A stretch of 7,855 nt of DNA, taken from positions 1 to 7,855 of the forward strand of contig CAMWLX010000150.1 of assembly GCA_947175225.1 (NCBI GenBank). Reading direction: 5' to 3'. The stretch is from an uncultured Porphyromonadaceae bacterium. GTDB taxonomy: Bacteria; Bacteroidota; Bacteroidia; Bacteroidales; Muribaculaceae. Numbering within the stretch: the stretch's first letter is position 1; each line of letters starts with the position of its first letter. Below the pieces are notes generated by a model, which saw nothing but the letters and a program-made list of their open reading frames with translations, ran no database searches and was not told the origin of the DNA. The translations under genes were made by a program, and so were the position numbers. This document shows positions 1 to 6,521 of this stretch, one piece after another.

Positions 1-66
1 AACTCTTTTCACAAAGAATTAGACCGAAACCTTAATCTTAATTTAATACTATGAAAAACACACGTG

Positions 67-97
67 CAAAATTAATAAATTTTTTTGATACTACAAA
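67..97 (-). promoter_or_regulatory. Leftward Bacteroides-type promoter for a gene left of the window
   Basis: On the minus strand a TTTG (97 to 94) is followed after 19 nt by TAATTTTG (74 to 67), a full match to the TAnnTTTG -7 box with a -33 TTTG known from Bacteroidetes. The -7 box continues as TAATTTTGCAC, the same 11 bases as the greA promoter in this window. Transcription would start near position 60 and run leftward. There is no ATG on the minus strand between there and position 1, so the gene served must begin outside the window and would be divergent from ugd. The region is very AT-rich, so a chance match is possible. Confidence 0.45.
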
Positions 98-195
98 TAA
101 ATTTAATGAAAATTTCAAAAAAATAATGTTAAAATCAATTTTTAGGAAGATTTGACGTTATATATAAGTTAAAATATTAATTATTACAGTTGGAT

Positions 196-1539
196 ATGAA
201 TAAATATAACATAGCTGTAGCCGGCACTGGCTATGTCGGACTATCGCTTGCAACGCTTCTTGCGCAACACAATCATGTGACTGCTGTCGACATTATTCCG
301 GAAAAAGTAGACATGATTAATAAAGGTATATCACCAATACAAGATGACTATATAGAGAAATTCCTTCAAGAGAAGGATCTCGATCTTGTAGCGACTCTCG
401 ATGGAGCGGAGGCTTATAAAAATGCTGATTTTGTGGTGATAGCCGCTCCAACAAATTATGATCCAGTGACCAACTTCTTCGATACACATTGCATTGAAGA
501 TGTCATTGACCTTGTCCTTTCGGTCAATCCTAAGGCGGTTATGGTCATCAAGTCTACAATTCCTGTAGGATATTGTCGCTCTTTATATATGAAATACTCA
601 AATGCAGGAGTCCCGGAATTCAATCTCATGTTTTTCCCGGAATTCCTTCGTGAGTCAAAGGCTCTCTATGATAATCTCTATCCATCGCGTATCATTGCCG
701 GTGTCCCAAAGATTATCGAAGATAAGCGATATGCAAAAGAAAATGATGCAATCCTCAAAGTCACGGATATAAAGGCGATGGAAGAGGCTGCCCATACGTT
801 TGTAGGGCTACTTGAGCAGGGTGCTCTAAAAAAAGACATTCCGGTCCTTTATATGGGCATGAAAGAGGCTGAGGCTGTTAAACTATTCGCTAATACATAT
901 CTTGCTCTTCGTGTCAGCTATTTCAATGAGCTTGATACTTATGCAGAAGTGAAAGGTCTCGATTCAAAGGCTATCATAGATGGTGTCGGTCTTGATCCTC
1001 GCATTGGTTCGCATTATAATAACCCATCTTTTGGTTATGGAGGGTATTGCCTGCCCAAGGATACCAAGCAGCTTCTTGCCAACTATGCGGAGGTGCCACA
1101 GAATATGATGTCTGCCATCGTGGAGTCAAACCGCACACGCAAAGATTTCATTGCCGACCAGGTGCTGAAAATGGCTGGTTGGTATGACTATACTTCCAAC
1201 AATCATTATCCGCACGCCTACGGAAAGCGTAAACCTGAAAACTTGCAACGTTCCGCTCCCGTCATCGGCGTATATCGCTTGACAATGAAGTCGAATTCCG
1301 ACAATTTCCGTCAGTCAAGTATTCAGGGCGTCATGAAGCGTATTAAGGCTAAAGGAGCTCAAGTGATCATCTATGAGCCAACACTTGAAGACGGCACTTT
1401 CTTCTTTGGAAGCACCGTCGTCAATGATATTGATAAATTTAAGGAAATGTCGCAAGCCATTATCGCTAATCGCTACGACTCCGTCCTCGATGATGTAGCA
1501 GACAAAGTCTACACGAGAGATATTTTCAGAAGAGACTGA
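196..1539 (+). CDS. ugd: UDP-glucose 6-dehydrogenase
   Basis: Cytoplasmic enzyme that oxidises UDP-glucose to UDP-glucuronate with two NAD+, supplying capsule, exopolysaccharide or LPS synthesis. Numbering from the ATG at 196 (447 aa): the N-terminal Rossmann loop GTGYVG is at 10-15, STIPVG at 120-125, EFLRE at 149-153, and KLFANTYLALR at 229-239 carries the conserved Lys and Asn. FGYGGYCLPKD at 279-289 contains the catalytic Cys285. The C-terminal domain has RLTMKSNSDNFRQSS (361-375) and ends in VYTRDIFRRD, very like the E. coli/Klebsiella Ugd branch. That branch is about 388 aa; most of the extra length here is an insert at about residues 327-355. An in-frame TTG at 190 is possible, but I prefer the ATG six bases later. 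No Shine-Dalgarno sequence is visible. It appears monocistronic, and no polysaccharide genes are visible beside it. I see no convincing promoter; TTTG at 151-154 with TATTAATT at 175-182 is a weak candidate. Family call is firm; substrate is inferred from family. Confidence 0.93.
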   Translation: MNKYNIAVAGTGYVGLSLATLLAQHNHVTAVDIIPEKVDMINKGISPIQDDYIEKFLQEKDLDLVATLDGAEAYKNADFVVIAAPTNYDPVTNFFDTHCIEDVIDLVLSVNPKAVMVIKSTIPVGYCRSLYMKYSNAGVPEFNLMFFPEFLRESKALYDNLYPSRIIAGVPKIIEDKRYAKENDAILKVTDIKAMEEAAHTFVGLLEQGALKKDIPVLYMGMKEAEAVKLFANTYLALRVSYFNELDTYAEVKGLDSKAIIDGVGLDPRIGSHYNNPSFGYGGYCLPKDTKQLLANYAEVPQNMMSAIVESNRTRKDFIADQVLKMAGWYDYTSNNHYPHAYGKRKPENLQRSAPVIGVYRLTMKSNSDNFRQSSIQGVMKRIKAKGAQVIIYEPTLEDGTFFFGSTVVNDIDKFKEMSQAIIANRYDSVLDDVADKVYTRDIFRRD

Positions 1540-1629
1540 TGTTTAATTTTGAATTTTGAATTGGAGACTTATCTTTTCGTATCTCTCATATAAATCTTCA
1601 TTATCCTTATCAATTGATATTCTCAATTG
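1540..1629. other. Convergent intergenic spacer with short AT-rich repeat
   Basis: These 90 bases separate the 3' ends of ugd and the acyl-CoA ligase gene. They start with two perfect tandem copies of AATTTTG (1545-1551, 1552-1558) and a partial third (1559-1564). ATCAATTGAT at 1609-1618 is a short perfect palindrome. I found no GC-rich hairpin followed by a T-run on either strand, so neither gene has an obvious intrinsic terminator here. Confidence 0.5.
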
Positions 1630-3285
1630 TCAGGAGTAGAGGAATCGCTTGATGGAGCGTTTGGGAGTCTTCTCAAATTCATTTGGAATAAGCTGGATCT
1701 TCGAGATCTGTTCATAAGGAGCCACCAATCGGTTGAGCTCCTTTCTTGTTTCTTCCATCTTCTCGCCCAAGTCTGTACTGGCAAGGTCAAATTTATCAAG
1801 TGCCGGATAGTCAGGATAAACAAGAGCTACCAGTTTCCCATCACGCTCCACGACAAGAGACTCTGCTACAAACGGCATATTATTGAGCTTAGCTTCGATT
1901 TCCTCCGGATATATATTCTGTCCGCTTGCTGAGAGAAGCATGGTCTTATTACGTCCGCGAAGGAAGAGAGTTCCATCGGGCAATCGAGTGCCCATATCGC
2001 CAGTTTTGAGCCATCCTTTTTCATCAAGAACAGCCTCGGTAGCTTCGGGATTGCGGTAGTACCCCTTCATTACATTGGCCCCTTTTACGCATACTTCACC
2101 CGGAATATTCTCCGGATCTTCGCTCATGATCATTGATTCCATTGTAGGCAGCGTACGTCCGGCACTTCCGGGTATAAATTCACGCCAAGGAGTATATGCG
2201 ATAAGTGGTCCACATTCAGTCATACCGTAGCCGACCGTGAAAGGAAATTTTATCTTATGTAGGAATTCCTCAACTTCATGATTGAGGGCTGCTCCTCCTA
2301 CAATCACTTCCTCAAATTCTCCTCCGAATGCCTCGATTAGTTTCTTTCTTATTTTTGAGTATACGAGATTGTCGAGTAATGGGACGGCAAGAGTCCATCT
2401 AATAGGACCCTTGGAAATCATAGGTAGGATCTGAGTCTTATAGATCTTTTCAAGAATCAGAGGAACGCATATGATAAGGTTAGGCTTCACTTCTCCCAGA
2501 GCTTTCAGAAGGATTCGTGGAGATGGGGTTTTGTCAAGCACGGTGATATGGCTTCCTACAGCAAGAGGTGTAAGCATATCAAAGGCGCAGGCATAGGCAT
2601 GAGCCAACGGCAAGAAAGTGAGTGCCCGGCTCGATTTGAAATGTAATTGGCTGTCGATGCCAAAGCACACGTTTCCGGCCAGGTTTTCACCAGTCAGCAT
2701 GACTCCTTTTGAGAAGCCAGTGGTGCCTGAAGTATAATTTATCTCTGCTAATTCAGAATTTTCACGGTCGGCATATTTTACATCTGCCGGGCCGTACCCA
2801 TTGGGATATGCACGGTTGAAGCGCCGTCTTGTCAGCCTGAAATGACGTTTGATTTCGGCACCTTCTGCTTCATAAAGCACTTCGTGGCCTTTTAGAGAGA
2901 AGACAGCCTTCACCTTTGTAAGGGAATCCGGCTCCATATGCTCCCATATAGATTCTTGCACTATTAGCACAGATGCTCCACTATGGGTCACAATATGTCC
3001 GATGTCGATAGGATTGAATTCAGAAAGAATTGGCACAACTATTGCTCCATATGTGACCACTCCCATGAATATCTGTATCCAGTCGGAGCAATCTTTTCCA
3101 CATAGTGCAATTTTGTCGCCAGGCTTTATTCCAATGGCTTTATAGAATGTATGTGCAAGAGCTATTGATTGTGCTAATTGGCCGTAAGTAATGGTATCTC
3201 CTTTAGTGTAGTCGGTCAAGGCCGGGAGATCCCAATTATCGACGAAGCTTTTTTCATAGATTTTTATAAAGTTGAGTATTTCCAT
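1630..3285 (-). CDS. AMP-binding acyl-CoA ligase (long-chain fatty acid--CoA ligase-like)
   Basis: Member of the ANL adenylate-forming superfamily, 551 aa and full length. Such enzymes activate a carboxylic acid with ATP to an acyl-adenylate and pass it to CoA. Motifs appear in the expected order: phosphate-binding loop YTSGTTGFSKG at 184-194, PLAHAY at 226-231, YGMTECGP at 353-360, the ribose-binding Asp in TGD at 428-430, and the hinge region from RGRNK at 443-447 to YPEEIE at 459-464. The small C-terminal domain ends KTPKRSIKRFLYS. In that tail the usual A10 lysine context (GK-I-x-R) is replaced by PKRSIKR (541-547), so the catalytic Lys cannot be assigned by eye. No signal peptide or membrane segment is evident. 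The gene stands alone between a terminator upstream and the convergent ugd gene, so context does not reveal the substrate. A fatty acid is the likeliest; an aryl or other carboxylate cannot be excluded. The ATG at 3285 is preceded by AAACTTAAACC, without a Shine-Dalgarno sequence or a recognisable TAnnTTTG box. Confidence 0.88.
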   Translation of the reverse strand: MEILNFIKIYEKSFVDNWDLPALTDYTKGDTITYGQLAQSIALAHTFYKAIGIKPGDKIALCGKDCSDWIQIFMGVVTYGAIVVPILSEFNPIDIGHIVTHSGASVLIVQESIWEHMEPDSLTKVKAVFSLKGHEVLYEAEGAEIKRHFRLTRRRFNRAYPNGYGPADVKYADRENSELAEINYTSGTTGFSKGVMLTGENLAGNVCFGIDSQLHFKSSRALTFLPLAHAYACAFDMLTPLAVGSHITVLDKTPSPRILLKALGEVKPNLIICVPLILEKIYKTQILPMISKGPIRWTLAVPLLDNLVYSKIRKKLIEAFGGEFEEVIVGGAALNHEVEEFLHKIKFPFTVGYGMTECGPLIAYTPWREFIPGSAGRTLPTMESMIMSEDPENIPGEVCVKGANVMKGYYRNPEATEAVLDEKGWLKTGDMGTRLPDGTLFLRGRNKTMLLSASGQNIYPEEIEAKLNNMPFVAESLVVERDGKLVALVYPDYPALDKFDLASTDLGEKMEETRKELNRLVAPYEQISKIQLIPNEFEKTPKRSIKRFLYS

Positions 3286-3311
3286 GGTTTAAGTTTTAGG
3301 TATACAGTTTA

Positions 3312-3345
3312 GTCAGACAAGTCCGACAGATCAGACTTGTCTGAC
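3312..3345. repeat. 34-bp palindrome made of four GTCNGAC-like units at 9-bp spacing
   Basis: GTCAGACAAGTC (3312-3323) and GACTTGTCTGAC (3334-3345) form a perfect 12-bp inverted repeat around a 10-nt loop. The same stretch reads as four heptamers at an exact 9-bp period: GTCAGAC (3312), GTCCGAC (3321), ATCAGAC (3330) and GTCTGAC (3339). Three of the four are GTCNGAC, and the third differs at its first base. It lies 26 nt upstream of the ligase ATG and downstream of the HIT-gene terminator. No T-run follows on either strand, so it is not a typical terminator. It may be a dispersed intergenic repeat or a multi-site operator; the sequence alone does not decide. Confidence 0.7.
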
Positions 3346-3360
3346 CCTAATGGTATAACG

Positions 3361-3394
3361 CAAAAGACCGGTCTATAGATTAAGACCGGTCTTC
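3361..3394 (-). terminator. Intrinsic terminator of the greA-HIT operon
   Basis: AAGACCGGTCT (3364-3374) and AGACCGGTCTT (3383-3393) form a perfect 11-bp stem with an 8-nt loop. On the minus strand the stem runs into a short TTTT before GCG. It begins 26 nt past the HIT stop codon, which suits a terminator for the greA-HIT transcript. The T-run is short and half inside the stem, so some read-through into the ligase gene is possible. Each arm contains the self-palindrome AGACCGGTCT, so the two arms are also direct repeats 18 bp apart. Confidence 0.75.
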
Positions 3395-3419
3395 ATTTAT
3401 ATGCATTTTATCTGGCAGC

Positions 3420-3812
3420 TTATTCGAATTTTTCAGCGATGGCTGCAGCTATATGTGCCATTTCAGCGGGATTGGGATTTTCGATTTTCTTCTTGAAATC
3501 CATGTCTCCCTCAGTCGTGAGTGGCACAAGGTGTATGTGGGCATGCGGCACTTCGAGTCCAAGCACTGCTTGACCAACCTTCTTACAAGGTATTGCAGCC
3601 TTGATGGCCTTAGCAACTCGCTTGGCAAATACCTGCAGCCCGGCAAGAGTCTCATCGTCAAGATCGAAGATATAATCAGTCTCCTGCTTCGGTATTACGA
3701 GTGTATGTCCCCATTGCAGGGGGTTGATGTCAAGGAATGCATAGTAGCGATCGTCTTCTGCCACTTTGTAAGAGGGGATTTCCCCTGCTACTATTCTTGA
3801 GAAGATAGTCAT
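3420..3812 (-). CDS. HIT family nucleotide-binding hydrolase (HINT-like)
   Basis: Small cytoplasmic protein of 130 aa, the normal size for the HINT branch of the histidine triad superfamily. These enzymes hydrolyse nucleoside phosphoramidates or related AMP-linked substrates; the physiological substrate in bacteria is usually unclear. The N-terminus MTIFSRIVAGEIPSYKV is typical, FLDINPLQWGHTLVIPK (26-42) is the conserved nucleotide-binding strand region, and the signature HAHIHLVP at 90-97 carries the triad His90, His92 and His94. The CxxC zinc pair found near the N-terminus of some family members is absent. The start codon lies only 2 nt after the greA stop (TGA TC ATG on the coding strand), so the two are almost certainly cotranscribed and perhaps translationally coupled. 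The terminator at 3361-3394 closes the operon. Family is certain; exact substrate is not. Confidence 0.93.
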   Translation of the reverse strand: MTIFSRIVAGEIPSYKVAEDDRYYAFLDINPLQWGHTLVIPKQETDYIFDLDDETLAGLQVFAKRVAKAIKAAIPCKKVGQAVLGLEVPHAHIHLVPLTTEGDMDFKKKIENPNPAEMAHIAAAIAEKFE

Positions 3813-3814
3813 GA

Positions 3815-4279
3815 TCAGAGTTCAATTTTAAGAATTTCAAAATCAAGGACTCCTACAGGAGCATCCACCTTTACCTTGTCGCCTACCTTATGGCCCATAA
3901 GAGCCTTTGCGATAGGAGTAGAAGAAGCGATTTTAAATTCTCGCAGGTTTGCTTCATTTTCAGTGACAATTGTATAGGTCATCTGCATGCCGTTTTTCAT
4001 ATTCTTGATGGTCACTTTGTTGAGCAGACCGACTTCATCAGTGGTGAGCTTGCTGTCGTCTATGATACGGGAAGAAGCTATTAGCTCCTTAATCTTTGCG
4101 ATTTTCATTTCAAGCATCCCCTGTGCTTCCTTAGCAGCATCGTATTCGGCGTTTTCTGAGAGGTCTCCCTTGTCGCGTGCCTCAGCGATTGCATTTTTGA
4201 TGGCCGGACGCTGCGCCTCGAGTTCGGCAAGCTCAGCCATCTTCTTGTCATATCCTTCTTTGGTGAGATAAGTAGCCAT
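3815..4279 (-). CDS. greA: Transcription elongation factor GreA
   Basis: 154 aa, close to the usual 158. GreA enters the secondary channel of RNA polymerase and stimulates cleavage of the 3' end of backtracked RNA, releasing stalled complexes. The N-terminal part (about 1-74) is the antiparallel coiled coil. Its tip carries GDLSENAEYDAAKEAQG (38-54), with acidic residues Asp39 and Glu42 matching the catalytic-tip pair D41/E44 of E. coli GreA. The C-terminal FKBP-like domain follows (about 80-154), with the conserved ALMGHKVGDKV (126-136) and a final FEILKIEL. GreB has a more basic coil, and the overall match is to GreA. It is the first gene of a two-gene operon with the HIT gene. A promoter lies at 4391-4422, giving a leader of roughly 105 nt that contains a hairpin. 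The ATG at 4279 follows ATAAATAAAT with no Shine-Dalgarno sequence, as is usual in Bacteroidota. Confidence 0.97.
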   Translation of the reverse strand: MATYLTKEGYDKKMAELAELEAQRPAIKNAIAEARDKGDLSENAEYDAAKEAQGMLEMKIAKIKELIASSRIIDDSKLTTDEVGLLNKVTIKNMKNGMQMTYTIVTENEANLREFKIASSTPIAKALMGHKVGDKVKVDAPVGVLDFEILKIEL

Positions 4280-4338
4280 ATTTATTTATCAGTTTTGAGT
4301 TTTCAGTTGTTTTGTATATGGGGTTAAAAAATATGAGA

Positions 4339-4371
4339 CCTTTTTTCGGCTATATTGAAGCCTCTAAAAGG
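4339..4371 (-). promoter_or_regulatory. Two-tier hairpin in the greA 5' leader
   Basis: CCTTTT (4339-4344) pairs with AAAAGG (4366-4371) and GGCT (4348-4351) pairs with AGCC (4359-4362). These give a nested stem with a symmetric 3x3 internal loop and a 7-nt apical loop. It sits between the predicted greA transcription start (near 4386) and the start codon (4279). No T-run follows directly, so it does not look like a plain terminator. It may be a leader structure affecting translation or RNA stability; that role is inference, and the stem is only moderately stable. Confidence 0.4.
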
Positions 4372-4390
4372 ACCCGTGTCATTTTCAGTG

Positions 4391-4422
4391 CAAAATTAGC
4401 AAAAAAAAGTGATATATGCAAA
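4391..4422 (-). promoter_or_regulatory. Promoter of the greA-HIT operon
   Basis: On the minus strand TTTG (4422-4419), a 20-nt spacer ending in a run of T, and TAATTTTG (4398-4391) match the Bacteroidetes sigma-ABfr promoter with perfect -33 and -7 boxes. The start of transcription should fall near 4386. Design and spacing equal those of the hpt promoter in this window. A second TAnnTTTG match (TAAATTTG, 4426-4419) overlaps the -33 box but lacks a -33 of its own at 20 nt. Confidence 0.72.
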
Positions 4423-4440
4423 TTTAGAGTGTTTCGTTTT

Positions 4441-4494
4441 AATTAAAAAATGTTATATGCAGAGAGGGGCAGTGATTTAATCACAGCCCCACTC
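4441..4494 (-). terminator. Terminator after gyrB
   Basis: GAG, GGGGC and GTGAT at 4462-4476 pair with ATCAC, GCCCC and CTC at 4480-4494. The result is a 13-bp stem interrupted by two single same-base mismatches and closed by a 3-nt loop. It begins 24 nt past the gyrB stop. The T-run on the minus strand (TTTTTT, 4450-4445) is 11 nt beyond the stem rather than adjacent, which is unusual for a strict intrinsic terminator. Position and stem strength still make transcript-end formation the best reading. The remainder of the 238-nt gap to greA holds the greA promoter and leader. Confidence 0.65.
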
Positions 4495-4517
4495 TTATAA
4501 TATGCATAAATAGGCAA

Positions 4518-6479
4518 TTAAGTGTCAATATTAGCGTATGTAGCATGCTCCTCGATAAATTCGCGGCGTGGACCGACTTCTTCTCCCATCAGAACTGCAA
4601 ATGTATGGTCTGCGCTGGCAGCATCAGTCAGTGTGACGCGTTTCAGCATACGGTTTTCAGGGTCCATAGTGGTCTCCCAAAGCTGTTCAGGATTCATCTC
4701 TCCAAGACCTTTATAGCGCTGAAGCACAAACTTGTTTCGGTCTCCTCCACAGTGGCGGTCAACAAATGATTGCACTTGCTGATCTGTCCACGCATACTCG
4801 AAGACATTTTTCTTGCCCTTCAAAGTGCACTTATATAGTGGGGGAGTGGCGATGTAAAGATAGCCATTGTCAATGATCGGGCGTATGCGGCGGAAGAAGA
4901 AGGTCATCAAGAGGGTTGCAATGTGAGCACCGTCAACATCGGCATCGGTCATAATGATGATCTTATGATAGCGGAGCTTTGATACATTTGGCTCCTTGGA
5001 GTCTTCTTCAGTTCCGATTGTCACGCCGAGAGCCTTAAACATATTGACGATCTCCTCCGACTCGAACACTTTGTGCTCCATAGCTTTCTCTACATTGAGG
5101 ATTTTGCCTCGAAGAGGAAGGATAGCCTGGTAGTTAGGATTACGTCCTTGTTTGGCACTTCCGCCTGCAGAGTCACCCTCGACAAGGAATATCTCGCACG
5201 CAGCTGCATCCCGGCTCTTACAGTCTGCCAATTTACCTGGAAGTCCGGCTCCGGAAAGGGGCGACTTCCTCTGCACCTTCATACGAGCATTGTAGGCGGC
5301 GTGGCGCGCTGTGGCTGCAAGTATCACTTTGTCTACAATAGCACGAGCCTGTTTCGGGTGCTCTTCAAGATAGTTTCTGAGAGCCTCGCTAACTGCGGTC
5401 TGCACGACTCCCATGACGTCGTTATTGCCAAGCTTAGTCTTTGTCTGTCCTTCAAACTGAGGCTCAGCAACTTTTACAGACACCACAGCAGTCAGTCCGT
5501 CACGGAAATCATCTTTCGAAAGCTCAATCTTCAACTTGTCGAGAAGATGATTGTCGTCTGCATATTTCTTTAGTGTAGTGGTCAGGCCACGGCGGAAACC
5601 GGTCAGATGTGTGCCTCCTTCAACTGTATTGATATTGTTGACATAAGAGTAGATATTCTCGTTGAAAGATGTGTTGTAGGTCATAGCCACTTCCACTGGA
5701 ACACCGTTGCGCTCTGTCTTGAGGTCGATTATATCATCGATGAGCGGTTCCTTGCCTTGGTCGATGTATCTTACAAACTCTTTCAGACCCTCTTCACTGT
5801 GAAATTTATCAGTGCGAGGTTTGCCGTTTTCATCTCTGAAACGCTCGTCAGTCAGTGTCAGGGTAATTCCGGCATTGAGGTATGCCAAGTCGCGAAGGCG
5901 ATTGGCAAGCGTCTCGTAGTCGTAGACTGTCTCTGTGAATATGCTTGCATCGGGGTGGAATATGATGGTGGTTCCTGTATGGTCGGTCTCTCCGATTACT
6001 TGGAGGTCGCAAGTCGGTTTGCCATAAGCATATTCCTGCATATGCACTTTACCATCGCGGTGGATCTCGGCCCGAAGGTAATCAGAGAGTGCATTTACGC
6101 AGCTCACGCCCACACCATGGAGTCCGCCTGACACTTTGTATGAACCCTTGTCAAATTTGCCTCCGGCATGAAGCACAGTCAGCACTACTTCAAGGGCTGG
6201 CTTATGCATTTTCTCATGCATGTCTACCGGAATGCCACGTCCATTGTCGTCGACGCGGATTGAATTATCCTCAAGTATAGTAACCCGTATATCCGAAGCA
6301 AATCCGGCAAGAGCCTCGTCGATAGAGTTGTCGACCACCTCATAGACGAGGTGGTGAAGACCTCTGCCGGAGATGTCGCCTATATACATGGCCGGACGCT
6401 TACGCACGGCCTCAAGTCCTTCCAGCACTTGGATATTGTCGGCTGCGTATTCTTTCTGTTGTATTTCTTCTTGTTCCAT
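4518..6479 (-). CDS. gyrB: DNA gyrase subunit B
   Basis: ATPase and TOPRIM subunit of gyrase, which with GyrA introduces negative supercoils using ATP. At 653 aa it is the short form lacking the roughly 165-residue insertion of enterobacterial GyrB (804 aa). The GHKL ATPase domain has RKRPAMYIG (26-34), EVVDNSIDEALAG (47-59) with base Glu47 and Mg-binding Asn51, and DDNGRGIP (77-84). It also has GGLHGVG (118-124), and the transducer loop QTKTKLG (345-351) with Lys347. The TOPRIM domain has EGDSAGG (434-440), PLRGKILNVEKA (455-466) and DADVDG (512-517). The tail has QRYKGLGEMNPEQLW (587-601). GyrB rather than ParE is favoured by the overall motif wording, though the two are close paralogues. 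It is the last gene of hpt-adk-gyrB, starting 42 nt after the adk stop. The ATG at 6479 follows CCAATAAAATAGAA without a Shine-Dalgarno sequence. All catalytic residues appear intact. Confidence 0.95.
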   Translation of the reverse strand: MEQEEIQQKEYAADNIQVLEGLEAVRKRPAMYIGDISGRGLHHLVYEVVDNSIDEALAGFASDIRVTILEDNSIRVDDNGRGIPVDMHEKMHKPALEVVLTVLHAGGKFDKGSYKVSGGLHGVGVSCVNALSDYLRAEIHRDGKVHMQEYAYGKPTCDLQVIGETDHTGTTIIFHPDASIFTETVYDYETLANRLRDLAYLNAGITLTLTDERFRDENGKPRTDKFHSEEGLKEFVRYIDQGKEPLIDDIIDLKTERNGVPVEVAMTYNTSFNENIYSYVNNINTVEGGTHLTGFRRGLTTTLKKYADDNHLLDKLKIELSKDDFRDGLTAVVSVKVAEPQFEGQTKTKLGNNDVMGVVQTAVSEALRNYLEEHPKQARAIVDKVILAATARHAAYNARMKVQRKSPLSGAGLPGKLADCKSRDAAACEIFLVEGDSAGGSAKQGRNPNYQAILPLRGKILNVEKAMEHKVFESEEIVNMFKALGVTIGTEEDSKEPNVSKLRYHKIIIMTDADVDGAHIATLLMTFFFRRIRPIIDNGYLYIATPPLYKCTLKGKKNVFEYAWTDQQVQSFVDRHCGGDRNKFVLQRYKGLGEMNPEQLWETTMDPENRMLKRVTLTDAASADHTFAVLMGEEVGPRREFIEEHATYANIDT

Positions 6480-6521
6480 TTCTATTTTATTGGTTCTTCC
6501 CCGAATCCTTGAAATAATCCC

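Noticed and set aside
51..155. A 34-codon ATG-started frame on the plus strand upstream of ugd.
   Set aside because: It consists largely of Lys, Asn, Phe and Ile codons expected from very AT-rich DNA, has no recognisable motif, and overlaps the leftward promoter boxes. It cannot be supported as a gene.
190..195. TTG at 190 as the ugd start.
   Set aside because: An ATG follows six bases later in frame, and the Rossmann loop then sits at the usual distance. Nothing supports the rarer start codon.
1609..1618. ATCAATTGAT palindrome as a terminator or operator.
   Set aside because: It is only ten AT-rich bases with no loop and no following T-run, in a region where such matches are expected by chance.
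1627..1932. A 101-codon plus-strand frame opposite the 3' end of the ligase gene.
   Set aside because: It is antisense to the conserved C-terminal domain of the ligase and has no promoter, start context or recognisable fold.
3286..3311. A -7 promoter box directly upstream of the ligase.
   Set aside because: TAAACTGT and TAAAACTT depart from TAnnTTTG at two or more of the fixed bases, and neither has a good -33 box at 19-20 nt.
5073..6131. Long plus-strand open frames of 166 and 174 codons within gyrB.
   Set aside because: They lie antisense to a fully conserved gyrB with intact motifs, and their translations are rich in Cys, His and Val without domain features. They are shadows of gyrB.
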